Assembly: GCA_958496175.1 (NCBI GenBank)
Contig: OY292274.1
Coordinates: 46,944,630-47,008,629, forward strand
DNA: 64,000 nt
Reading direction: 5' to 3'
Source: Sisyra terminalis
Taxonomy: Eukaryota; Arthropoda; Insecta; Neuroptera; Sisyridae
Below the pieces are notes generated by a model. It made no database searches and had not been told where the DNA came from. It saw only the letters and a list, made by a program, of their open reading frames with translations. Of the stretch, positions 13,701 to 25,300 are shown piece by piece (the first letter of the stretch is position 1; each line of letters begins with the position of its first letter). The translations under genes were made by a program, and so were the position numbers.

Positions 13701-14596
13701 ATGATATTTAATATTTCCTGAGCTAATTTTTGAGCAAACATTCACTCAAAAAATCATATGACTTTTTTTAGTTTTTTATTCTTAATTTTTTAAATACTAT
13801 GATATATTTTACCAAAAAATATTATAACTTTTTTTAAACTTCTATTAAAATAGTTTAGATATTACATTTTGATTTTAGTTAAACATTAATGATTGAAAAT
13901 TTCAATCCTGAAACGATAACGAAATTTACAATTTTAAAATTATGTATCAGTTTATTAGAACTTTAAAGGTTGCAAAGCTCAATAATGTTTTATTTATTTT
14001 CAGTATATATTTTTATTGTTACTGATTTTTTTGCTGGAAGTGATGGTGGGTCTTTTGTCTTTTGTCTATGCCGGTCATATTAAAGGTGATTTGGAACAAA
14101 ATTTGAATGCAACTTTTCTTGAAAACTATAACTTCGATCCAGCTAAAACGAGAGCGATTGATGAAATGCAACAAAATGTAAGTGATTTAGCAATTTTTAT
14201 TTGTTATTTTATTAATTAATTTATCTTTTCACCCGTAGTATAAATGTTGCGGAGCCAACAACTATGAAGACTGGGCGTACAGTCGATGGAGGAAGGAAAA
14301 TTTGACGAAAAATTTTGTTCCAGATTCTTGTTGCAAAACAATAAGTGCCAACTGTGGCAAAAGGAAACATCCAAGCAATATAAACAGTAATGTAAGAATG
14401 AATTCATTCTCTTTTTTAATTGTTATTATATACATGGATTGTTTTCTTTTAGAGTTGTCTCGAAATAATGGCGACTGAAATGAGAAACCATTTGTATATT
14501 TTATCAAATGTTGGCTTGGGTATCTTCATCATTCCTGTATTCGGTCTGGTATTATCTTGTTGCCTTTTTTTAAAGCTCAGGAATATACTGGACTGA
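10751..14596 (+). CDS. Tetraspanin, CD151/TSPAN11-like (5' exon missing)
   Basis: Coding exons are 10751-10942, 14004-14177, 14239-14391 and 14453-14596 (TGA). All junctions are phase 0 with good GT-AG sites, giving 220 residues. The first exon, coding the N-terminus and most of TM1, is not located. Exon 1 here gives the end of TM1, the small loop and TM2 (LVAYLLIVAGGLTVL), ending in the cytoplasmic WREN segment. Exon 2 gives TM3 and the start of the large extracellular loop. Exon 3 opens with the tetraspanin hallmark KCCG and carries VPDSCCKT and NCGKRKHPSNIN, close to the human CD151 loop. Exon 4 supplies SCLE and TM4. The loop has six cysteines, the usual count for this subgroup. Tetraspanins organise integrins and other partners in the plasma membrane. 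The intron between exons 1 and 2 is about 3.1 kb and contains repeats; the others are about 60 bp. Confidence 0.93.
12101..12175. mobile_element. MITE fragment, TCAAGTCC family
   Basis: AAATGCAATGTTGTCAGATA followed by TGATGTAACTAAAAGGGA matches the right arm of the family seen complete at 2175-2396 and 63504-63749. Only one arm is left. It lies in the first known intron of the tetraspanin gene. Confidence 0.5.
12845..13398 (+). mobile_element. Repeat-like unit with 3' terminal palindrome, Helitron-like
   Basis: The unit starts TCTTATATATTAAACGAGC and ends with a perfect small palindrome (CCGAGTTGAACTCGG, 13369-13383) followed by TCGTCCAGGTACTAT. A TC start and a hairpin about 10 nt before the 3' end are the layout of nonautonomous Helitrons. 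The final tetranucleotide is CTAT rather than CTRR, so the assignment is tentative. It sits in the tetraspanin intron. Confidence 0.35.
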
Positions 14597-15242
14597 CGAA
14601 AAGACTTACACTCGAAAAGAGTTTATGTATGCCAAACGCACAGTTCAGTTTTTAGTGACGAACAACCCTCGAATTCGACGCTTGACGAAATTTTCATGGA
14701 GCAAGTCATATGCCCAAACAGCGATAATAATTTTGATAGTGATAATGTACAAATTCACAGTAATTATATTTGAAATTTTATAAAAATTATGTATTTATTG
14801 TAAGTATAGATTTTAGAGTAGATACACATAAAAAGTGTTGTATTCTCATTTATCCTTTGACCCTTAAATTATTAATGTAGAACTAGATTTTATAATTATT
14901 TATTTAAAAAAGTTTAATAATTAATTCAATTAAAATATTTTGAAAAATATTTTTGGTTGTATTAATTTTGGCTCATGTGTACGAAAAGTATCTTAAATCC
15001 TATGCCACAATATCCCTATTCTCTAAAGTATTTCGCAATGGTTGCTTAATGTTGTCCACTGAGATAATATGACTAGAAAAAAATTGGTGATAAATCTGTC
15101 AAAAATATAATTGAAGAAATCGACCCCCACTTTCATATCGTTTTGAACTTTGTAATTCCATAACTTTTAGGGTAGAATATACTTTGTAAAAATATGTAAC
15201 TACAACGCGGAAAACCCCCGTGTTATAACGGAATATATCACA

Positions 15243-16700
15243 AATTTACGTGTTCATAGCACAGATATAATTTCTATGACTCTTTGTTTAAAATATCGTA
15301 ATGTTAGCTGAATTTTATTTAAATATCTTATTACTGATTATGTAAATATGACAATTTTAAAAATTCATGTATAATCACTGTTCGATTGAAAGGCAAATTT
15401 TAGCGATAGGTCAAAGACTCGATAATTTTTACAATTTTAAGTAAAAATATTAAAACAACTAAAATAAATTGAGCCAATAATTTAAAATCGATAAGTCAAT
15501 AAAAGAAAATAAGTAATAAGTTATTGATAATAATGATTTACACCAAATCTGCTCGTCAATCAACGATACGTAATTTAAGAGCTTTCGTAAAAGCTCGTCC
15601 ATTTTTTATGATTAATAGATAACTTTGGTTTTGGGCAAATATTCGGCTAACTATTGAAAAAAGTTGAATTTTCAATCGAACCTTAACAGTTATACAAAAT
15701 TTGGATTTAAATTGTGTAGTAACTCCATGCGATTATGGTTTATTGAATGACATTGGGTTGATTTTGGCTACATTTGTTTTTATTCCAGTTTCAAACAATA
15801 AGAAAACTATTCGTTTTACAAAAACTTTATTTTAGAAAATCTGATATGAGTTTGTCATTGAATCATGTTATTTTTTTCTTTCAATTTAAGCAGCCCCTAT
15901 ACGCTATAATGTTGTGCAATAAAATTGATCGTGTATGGGTGATATTGAAAGCTTAGGCAGTATTTTGTGTGATTTTCAAAATCTTGAAAATATATTGTAC
16001 AATAATATTGACCATCTAGGGCCGCCGTCAATATATTGTGCAACCCATATTGCACAATAATATTGAGCTTGTAGGGGCTGCATTTACTTTTTGTAGTTAC
16101 AATTTTAATTTCGATTCATTAGTAATGATTTTTTTATACATCTGAAAATTGTTTATGGAAATTGAATTTTATTCGCAAATTAAAATTATAAGTATTTGTT
16201 GGTATAAAAATTTATTTCGTAGAAATGTAAAATATAAACGAAATAAACTCTTTAAAACTGTTCCAATAATCAATTTTTAAATTACTTTTTCTTAGTGTAA
16301 GTAATAATTAGCAAGTTTTGATAAAGTAATTTTTTATACACAATTTTAACAGATCAACAATGTAACTTAAATTATTGAAAAATACAATGAGTACAACGAG
16401 TATCATTTTCTTGAGAGATAAATTAATTGGTAAGTTAGTACTGATATTTGTAAATTTTTCTAATTGAATTTTTTGGTAAAGATGAACCTGGTTGATTAAT
16501 GAGATATCAACGCATTTTTCAAAGGATTTGGATCGTTCATCGTTTCCAAATGGACTTTTGAAGAGTAGATGCGGTTCGTTCGAGAATCAACAATCTAATT
16601 CACGAAAAACGCAGAAAAGGGATCAAGAATGACAATAAAGGATTAACAACTAAATCAGTGTTTTCGTAAATCAAAGAAAATTTTGAAAAAAATCTTTCTA
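15243..16700 (+). repeat. Left arm of a 4.5-kb inverted repeat
   Basis: Starting at about AAATTTACGTGTTCAT, this arm matches the minus strand of 18560-19700 with clear similarity over most of its length. Examples are CACAGATATAATTTCTATGA, TTTTAGCGATAGGTCAAAG and CTTGAGAGATAAATTAATTG. The arm is longer than its partner because a MITE is inserted at 15890-16081. The inner part contains a segment, also found at 17255-17400, that reads like a broken coding exon (FKGFGSF, KWTFEE). Confidence 0.65.
15890..16081. mobile_element. Foldback MITE with GCAGCCCCTA termini
   Basis: The left end GCAGCCCCTATACGCT and the reverse complement of the right end GCAGCCCCTACAAGCTC match, with further inverted similarity inward (TTGTGCAATA). 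The partner arm of the large inverted repeat (about 19050-19080) lacks this segment, so this is an insertion with a paralogous empty site. There is no coding capacity. Confidence 0.7.
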
Positions 16701-18559
16701 CCAAGAGTTTCCTAGATTTTCGACTAAGGATTATAAGGGCCGTGAATGGCTAAAAAGTAACATAAAATAGAAAATTTAAATGAATAAAACTTTGCCTGGT
16801 ATGTATTTATGTAGTGAAATAATACAAATAAATAAATAAATAAATCCTTAACAAAACCTGGTCAAGAATTATTAAATTCAGTGATGGCTCCATGTTGAAA
16901 GTTTTACCCGATATAATACTAGATTAAAGATTTACCAGTACGTTTGAAAATTTTAAATTTTCGGTTAATTGTTAACAAATACTGTGGTTATGCAATCTGC
17001 GATAAATTTATTTATTTCTTTACATTCAAGTTATTCAAGCTCATTGTTTTTAAACGATACTGCCCTTGTTAATGTACGTTTATTAAACTTTGGGGAAGAA
17101 TTTATAAAACTGTTTGGAATTTTCGATAAATTTTTAAATTTTTGTTTTCATCTAATGAATTACCACAATAAATCTTAGAAAAGGTAGTAATGAACAAGAG
17201 TATTTAATAGTATTTGCTCACGGCAAAAATTTCGTTGTTTTAATATCGAAATAAATGGAGAAGGACAACCGAAGACATTAGAGAATTATTCAATGGATTT
17301 GAACTATTCATCATTTCCAAATGGACGTTTGAAGAATGGATGCGGATTATTCAAGAATCATCAATTGAATTCCTGAAGGACATCTTTCCCCCAATTGGTA
17401 TCCACCAAGAAGAACACGAATGGATTTATTACAACAATTTGTGGTGTAAATTGTGTTTCAATAAATCAGTGAACGTAAAGTGATAAAGTGGTTAAAGTGA
17501 TTAATATTCAAAATATCAGAAAATACAAAAACCCTTATTTAACTTAATATTTCTATAAGATTGTAACAAATGGCACTTTTACATAATTTATATTATAAAG
17601 TATTGTAAATATAAAAAAAAAAACTATTATTATTTTATGATATATATTTAATTGTTATTTACATTAATAAATTTATTATAATAGAATACATCGAATACAT
17701 TGTCTCAATTCGATTTACACCACCCATCCTCTTGAATTTGGTATTTCAGTGCTTTTTCTACAGTTAGAATACATAGAAGAGTTAAATTAAAAAAAAAAAC
17801 TATTAGGTAAGTACAATGTTTTTATTAATTATTAATAAAACAAATCATACGTTCAATTTATATTAAGTTATCAGCTACGGAACTTATGCCGCAGCCGAAT
17901 TTTATAGTCGCATAAATGGTTGCATAACTTCTGCTATTTACAAAAAAAGGGATAATTACGAGGATGGCATTTCCTGTTAGAAGTATTTTTTTTTCAACGA
18001 TATATAAAATATCACCCATACGTGAATGGCAATGAGAAATAATTTTTGTGCTGTGGGGAAAACAACATCCGGAGTATCGTTTCGAAGATTCAAAAAGACT
18101 ATATTCAACTGCACAAAAGGATTAAAGGGATAGGTTTTTTCGTTGAAATTGATGATATCACTTTAGACTGAATCATCCTTAAAGCAACTGCATAAAAGAA
18201 ATTTCCATTTATCTGTTAGATCTTTGGAAAATCAAAAAGGAAAGTTAACGAAGTAAAAACGAATGCACCAAATTTGCCCTGAAATTGACCATTTTCGAGG
18301 GGTGATTTTTTCCTTTTAAGGACATATTAATGAAACGGATTATAAAACAATGACCTCACGTTAATAGGAAAGAAAAAAACTTGTCCTGTGTACAGTAGGA
18401 GACCGGTAATATCGTTTCAAAATGAACAATTTTCAACTGCCAAAAGGATAAAAGGTGTAGGGTTTTTCGCTGAACCTGGACAGTTAATAAAATGCGTGAA
18501 ACCTATTTTATATCATTTTTTTTATATTTTTACCACTTTTCCCATGAAATTTTTTGACT
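16701..18559. other. Spacer between the inverted-repeat arms
   Basis: It contains a short (AATA)n microsatellite at about 16824-16845. A third diverged copy of the exon-like segment lies at 17255-17400 (reads KWTFEEWMRIIQE in one frame). There are two diverged copies of a roughly 90-bp motif near 18050 and 18380 (ATCGTTTC..AACTGC..AAAAGGAT). No intact gene was found. Confidence 0.4.
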
Positions 18560-19700
18560 TATGAAAACACTGATTTTGTTCTTAGTCCTTTTGTCCTTTT
18601 CGATTCTTTTTCTGCATTGTTCATGAATTCGATTGTTAACTCTCAAGCGATCCGTACTCACTCCTCAAAAGTCCATTCGTAATCAATGAACGATCCAAAT
18701 CCTTTGAATAATTCTTTAATGTCTCATTAATCAAGCAGCTTCATCTGCACCAAAAAAAAAAAAATAATAAGAAAAGTTTACAAATATCAGTAATATTAAC
18801 ACTCACCAATTAATTTATCTCTCAAGAAAATTGTACTTTTTGTACTGTATTAATTACTTACACCAAGAAAAAGTAATTTAAACATTGGCTATTTGAAAAA
18901 TTTGAAAGTTTATTTCGTTTATATTTTACATTTTTATGAAATACATTTTTATACAAATAAATACTTATAATTTGAATTTACGAATAAAATTCAATTGCCA
19001 TAAACAATTTTCAGAAGTATAAAAAATATTATTACTAAAGAATCGAAATTAGAAGTTTAACTGCACAAAATAAATGGGAAGTAAAAAATAACATGAATCA
19101 ATGACAAAGTCATATCAAAATTTCTGAAAAAAAATAGTTTTTGTAAAACAAGTTGTAGCCAAAATCAATCCAATGTCATTAAATAAACCGTAATCGTATG
19201 GAGTTACTACACAATTTAAATCCAAATTTTGTATAACTGTTAAGGTTCGATTGAAAATTCAACTTTGGCCAATAATTAGCCGAATATTTGGCCGAAACCA
19301 AAGTAACGTATTAATAATCAAAAATGGACGAACTTTTACGAAAGCTCTTAAATTATGTATCGTTGATTGACGAGCAGATTTGATGTAAATTATTATTACC
19401 AATACATCAGTTATTTTCTTTAATTGACTTTTCGGTTTTAAATTATTGATTCAATTTATTTTAGTTTTTTTAATATTTTTATTTAAAACTGTAAAAATTA
19501 TGGAGCCTTTGACCGCTTTGACCTATCGCTAAAATCTGACATTCAATCGAACTCCCATGGTTATACATGAATTTTTTAAATTGTCATATTTACATAATCA
19601 GTATTTAGATATTTAAATAAATTTCAACTAGTATTACGATATTTTAAACAAAAAATCATAGAAATTATATCTGTGCCATGAACACGTAAATTTTATGAAG
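18560..19700 (-). repeat. Right arm of the 4.5-kb inverted repeat
   Basis: The reverse complement of this segment aligns with 15243-16700. Similarity stops abruptly at the outer edge: ACGTAAATTT is shared, then the flanks are unrelated. The arrangement fits two inverted copies of one mobile element, or a large foldback transposon. No transposase or polymerase was recognised. Confidence 0.65.
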
Positions 19701-21550
19701 TCCAAGTAATATAAATCAATATTATTAAGTAAAAAAAATACGCCAATACTCCAAATACCAACTTTCTCATAAGTCGTTTCGCTTCAAATTTGGAATTATG
19801 TTCTAACGCTTATATTCAAACGTTTGTTATTAAATTATGTATTTGATATTTTAAATAAATATTTCACTATTCCGTTCCTTTCATTTACAGTTTAAGTAAA
19901 CGGTGATATGAAAGACCTAGTGTAATAGATTTTATCGCTTCTAAAATAAAAATCATATGTGGAATATGACATATTAGAAAATTGTTATCAATATAAACTA
20001 TCTTCCGATATATACTGCGAGTATGAATACATAATAGCATTATAAATCAACATCATGATTTCTATTAGGAGAAGACTTCCATTAGGAGTATTTGTGATTT
20101 AGAGATAAATGACTAACAGTCTTGTGATTAGGGAAGAAAGCAATAATATATAAAGGAATATTTATATATAAATATACATATATAAAGGAACAATTCAACA
20201 GCACGTACCTTTAATATATACCGATATAGCCACATACTACCAGGGGTTCAGTCTCAAAATAACTGTGTGTAAATGTAGCAAAAAAAAAACAAATAAAACG
20301 AAAAGCTGCACGTTCATTACACAATTTTAAAACACTATATGTTGAAGGATGGTTTTTATAGCTAAGATTCCATTTACCCTCATTGATAGTTTGAAAACCC
20401 TTGTCTTATAATTGTTACATATTCGTGTATTTTAAAACCTTGTTATATTCCCACCTGTTAGATGAATGTAAATGGAACAAAAAAAAAATTCACGTGACCA
20501 AAATCCAAAAACAATGAATAAAGACTAAGTATTCGTACTCGAGTATGGTTAACATCCCAAGTAGTACAAGGAGACCAAGTAATAGTTCATTTAGTAGAGA
20601 TTTGTTAGTTTACTCAAAAGCAGGAATTCACAACTCAATGCCTGCGGGTATCATAACTCCTGGTAATCATTTTATAAATGTCCACTACTGTACGACTATT
20701 AGAAAAATGTTTTACTTTTGAACAAAATTCAAATAAAAATATCTCTATTTTTTAATCTATATAAATAAAATGAGTCAAATTTTTGGCGTTCAGCAAGCAA
20801 AATTTCTGGGGAGATTTTCATCATTTTTGCTTTGATTCTTTGGAAATTTGACCATTATCAAAAAATAAATAATTAAAATTTTGATATTCCTGCTAAACAT
20901 CAATTAATTAATTTTGATTTTCGCTAATTACATTGGATAGCGTTAACATTTGCAACTATAGTTTGTTTTATTTGATTCCATTCTGTTAGTCACCAGAATA
21001 ATAACGAGCCTAAATGTTTGTGAAAATTGAGTGAGAATGACCTGTACATTGTAACCTGTAAATTGTAAACATGTTTTAATGTTCCATATTTTAAATTAAA
21101 TTATGGGTATCAACTAGAGTTCAATAATACTTAGAGAAATATTTATGTAAAACTACAATCACAAAAATCAAGCATTACCACATAAGTACTAAAGACGATT
21201 TCTTGAAAAATGAAAGTTAATGAAAAATAGTATTTCTTTTTGTTTTTTGTATGTATTAAATATTAGGTAGATAACTATGCAAATGCCTAGTTATAGAAAT
21301 AAACGGTATAGAAATACCAGTCATTGTAAGTTGCAGACCCCTGTTCTAGCTTATTTATCAACGAATACTCTATTTCACCGACATAGTGATGGGGAGAGAA
21401 ATTAAAAAGTTCAAAATTTAAGATTTTTACCAAACATAAACAAACTATTACTTGATTTCAACTTGATATCCACACAGGCAAAATTCAAAGTACAGATACC
21501 TTGCATGGATTCTTACACAAAACCAAAGAAACACATATCAAGTAATAACT
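19701..21550. other. Intergenic AT-rich stretch
   Basis: No coding exon was seen. A TATA/ATATAAA-rich stretch lies at about 20150-20200. The 3' UTR of the UBE2F gene must enter this region from the right. Confidence 0.4.
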
Positions 21551-22111
21551 TTACTGTAAATTGGCTATCGTCGAATATTTTTCTATATAACTTTTCACTT
21601 TATTCTGGAATTTAACTTTGTCCGTTTGAAACATTAAAGCCGCATCATGATTAAGCGGATCTTCAAAGTTCAATAAGTCCGTGAAAAGAAAATCCAAGCC
21701 CCAAATGACATCTTTCAGACGACGTGTTGGACACCAACCGGTGCCATCGAGGCTGTATGGTCGCAACAGAGATAGGCAAATTTCGCCATTTTCGCTTATA
21801 TTCGGATGCCAAAGTTTCGTCAAACAAGTAACGATTGGTGGTGCCATGTTATATTCTTCGGGTACATCAATTTTAAATGTGAAAACTCCGTTTTTGTAGT
21901 ATCCTTCTGATGGCTGTAAAATAAGTCGAAAATCGTGGAGCAAATCAGGCGACGGGAATATCACACTCGCACCCTTCGGCAGCACTAGCTGCATCTCCTG
22001 TACTTCTTTCGTAAGCAACTTATCACGGATTGAAATACGGGATCGGGATGATGAAGAGTCACAATTACGGTTCTGGTCGGAACGCTTTAGTTTTTGAGAT
22101 AATGTTATCAT
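21551..22111 (-). CDS. UBE2F: NEDD8-conjugating enzyme UBE2F, intronless
   Basis: A single 186-aa ORF. The N-terminus (MITLSQKLKR, then RISIRDKLLTKEV) is the UBE2F-type extension that contacts the NEDD8 E1 UBA3. The UBC fold follows, with YNMAPPIVTCLTKLWHPN and the catalytic segment GEICLSLLRPYSLDGTGW; the predicted active-site cysteine is Cys112. The C-terminal half has the UBE2F-typical LFTDLLNFEDPLN. Family function: it takes NEDD8 from the NAE E1 and, with RBX2, transfers it to cullin-5. The length equals the human protein (185 aa). An extra Cys127 replaces the Ala seen in human (GTGWAPTR). The gene stands alone in about 7 kb of gene-free DNA and has no introns, so it may be a retrocopy that kept its frame, although single-exon versions may be normal in insects. 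Confidence 0.95.
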   Translation of the reverse strand: MITLSQKLKRSDQNRNCDSSSSRSRISIRDKLLTKEVQEMQLVLPKGASVIFPSPDLLHDFRLILQPSEGYYKNGVFTFKIDVPEEYNMAPPIVTCLTKLWHPNISENGEICLSLLRPYSLDGTGWCPTRRLKDVIWGLDFLFTDLLNFEDPLNHDAALMFQTDKVKFQNKVKSYIEKYSTIANLQ

Positions 22112-25100
22112 TTTAAACTAGAAAATGATATAATTAGTAATTAATTTTCATATTAAATTAGGTTAAATTTACCTAAATTGATATGTCTACCACAAAAAAA
22201 AAAAACTAGTTATAACTTATAAACAATTATTTCATTATAATAATCCTACCAATCCAACTTTATATTAATTTTAGTAAGTATAAATATAATCTTTAACATT
22301 CCCTTTTTGAACTTCTTCCAATATTAATAAAATGTCAAACTCAAGACGCAAACTAATTTAGTTCGGTTCTGAACCAGAGTAAGAACTACTACCGCCACCA
22401 CCGCCATAAAATCAATCGCTTTGAACTCGCGAATTGCCGCGAATTTTAACAGAATTTCGATTGCCTCATCTACTTGTTAATCGATTATTAACGTTTTATT
22501 TGAATAAATTTAAAAAATTTTGAAACGAGTCACTTGTAAAAATGATTTTTACTTTAGAAATAAATATTTTACAAAAGTTACACTATTTTTATTTACATAA
22601 GAAAAGCATTGAACTTTGAAATCGATTTTTTAAGTTTGAAACTTCTTTCAAACTTTTTCTCGGCATTAAAATGTAATTGTTTGTTTGCGATCCCGAGTTT
22701 TCGATGAAAATTTCCAAATTTCGTAGGCACTCCATTCGATAAGAGAACGACGAACGTTTTCAATCCATGTTTAATCCCAGTCTTCAAAATTGTCTATAAG
22801 AAATGTTACATTTTTGATTTCGCCAAATGATATTTTGATATGAATATTTTAAACAAAATTATATGAAAAAGATTTTTTTTTTGCCTAATCGATAGAACTA
22901 AATGACTAAAATATTTGGACAATTACAAAAATTATGACCAATGATTTCATTCAAATGTTCTCTTTCTACACATTAACTTCAATTAACACACAACCACTTA
23001 CAATTATTGTTCCTATTGTAAACACATAAATAGATTTAATCTTCATTTATTTTTCTACAATTGTGCTTTTAATATTTATTTTCAATTTTTTAATAAAATA
23101 AAAAGACTGATTGTCAAACTCACAGAAATAATTTGTATTAAATTTCCTTTTGCACTACTTTCATTTTGTTGGGAACATTTTCTACTCTTATAAAAGTCAA
23201 TAACAAAGGGAATTCGTAAAGGATTTAGAGGCATTTAAGGACTTAATGATCATGATATAACATTATATATTTTATGAATGTAATATATACTGTTTTGCAA
23301 ATACTATGAGATGATATTATGTACATTTATATTGATTTCTTCATTTTTTTTCATAATTCAAAAAATTACAATTCGGGCATCAAATATACATTTAACATCA
23401 AAATTTTATCAATATTACGCCATGCATAATTAAAAAAAGTTTTAAATATTTTTTTGTGTAAATTTTTGTATTTTTTTAATTTTTTATACAGAGAAACTTC
23501 TTATGAGTTATGAGCTGACATTATTGAAAAATAATCAATCAATATATTATTTATTAATTATAATTTTTAATAGTAATAATAATAAATGAGATAAAATAGA
23601 AATAAAATCGATAATATTCAAAAAGGATTGCATTAAAAATAAATAAAAGGGTTATAAGATTTACCTAACAAAAAGTTCAAGTCAGTATACTTCAAAATTT
23701 TGTCGGATCGATCTATCAAGGTGTGTGAAATTTGTTTCTCGCCAAGTAAGGGTAAAGAAGGACATTTCTTCTAAAAAATTGCAAGATACAAATTGACTCA
23801 TGTTCGCATTTCGTGCTATACGCTGCAGTGCTTTTGACCTTTTATTAAGTCTTTTCATGACAAATAATACAATGGATACAAATACTTGACGAGTTAAGTA
23901 TACACGACTTAATTATTTATATCCATCTTCTCATTCCAAAAAAAGCAGCATTTGCTCTGTATATAGAGATACCATGTTTTTTTTTTTACTAAATGGGTCG
24001 TATTTCTATCGTCAAGTTAAATTTTAAAAAAATATATTTCACTTTTACCCTAGTGAAAAAAAATAGAAAAATTTTAAACAAATTAAGGGTAATCAAGACT
24101 TAATTCTGAAATCAGGACAAAAAGACCTAGTAAACACCTTATCTATAGATCAGCCCGATTTAAAGCCTTACTTGCAATATTTCATACAAAAAATGTTAAT
24201 TCTAAAAATGAAGAAACAAAAATGATTTCTTTTTTGTGTGTGTTTATGAGTTATAAATTCATATTAGCACTAAATTTCTTACGACGAAAAATATTTACAG
24301 TTTCGTTTTTAGCGAGAGAACAATTTTTTTTTTCATTTTAACAAAAAAATATTTCAAACATGTCATATTTAAGTTTTCTACATGTATTTATATACACATA
24401 AATACCAATTTAATTCAACTAAAATTTCCATTTTAATATTATTTTTCTTTACTTAACTGGAAAAAAACTAATACTATTTTTTTCTGTTTATATTACTTTG
24501 CACAACATACTCTTTTAAAAAATATAAATACTTATTTTTTTACAAATATTTTACATTATTATTATTCTTTATTTATCTCTATTATTATTTTATTTTAAAA
24601 ATAATACAAAAAAAATTGCAAACCAAGTCCTGAATTTTATAATATATAGTAAATACATTCGCCTCTGGTTCTTTACCAAAAAAAAAAAAAAAATTATGAA
24701 AAAAAAAACAATAAAGATGATAAATTATAAAAACAATCATTTAAAATATTTTGTAAATTGTAAAACACACAATATTTAAATAACATTACCAATTTCATTG
24801 ATTTTTTTTTCGTTTCAATGAAACTGTGTTGGGGTTTTATAACTATTGTTGAACTATTGAATAATATAGATATATATAATTCATTAGTCAATTGATTATT
24901 AAATATATACAACAAAAAGTATATTTTCTATTTATAAGAATTACACAGAACACTTTCTTTTTATTTATTTTTTTCTTTTTTGTTAAATATAGATATCTTC
25001 AAATATGTTTTATCTTATTTCGTCACAACACTATGTTTTCTAGTTCATTACTTATGCATATTTATATGTATAAATTATGGTCATTTTCTTCACAAATTTT

Positions 25101-25300
25101 CCACAAAACATTTATGTTTTCTCAAAGTTTTCTAAAAAAAAATATACGAATTAGAGTTCAAGTTTTTTTTTGTTTCTGTGCAGATGTATGTATATATTTT
25201 TTAAAAATATATGTTTCAAATAAATGTTTAAGGTCCCTTTCCAAAACAATTGTAATTTGATTAATTCTTTTACTATGACTAAAATTTTTGTTCATCAACA
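22112..25300. other. UBE2F upstream region and presumed fs(1)h long-isoform 3' UTR
   Basis: A short GC-richer patch (ACCGCCACCACCGCC and GAATTGCCGCGAA, 22390-22455) lies about 300 bp upstream of the UBE2F start and may be its promoter. The rest, up to the BET stop codon at 25301, is very AT-rich and is presumed to hold the BET 3' UTR, which is transcribed leftward. No coding exon was seen. Confidence 0.4.

Noticed and set aside
24892..25260. 122-aa plus-strand ORF near the BET 3' end
   Set aside because: Low-complexity Phe/Ile/Tyr-rich frame in presumed BET 3' UTR, with no family signature.
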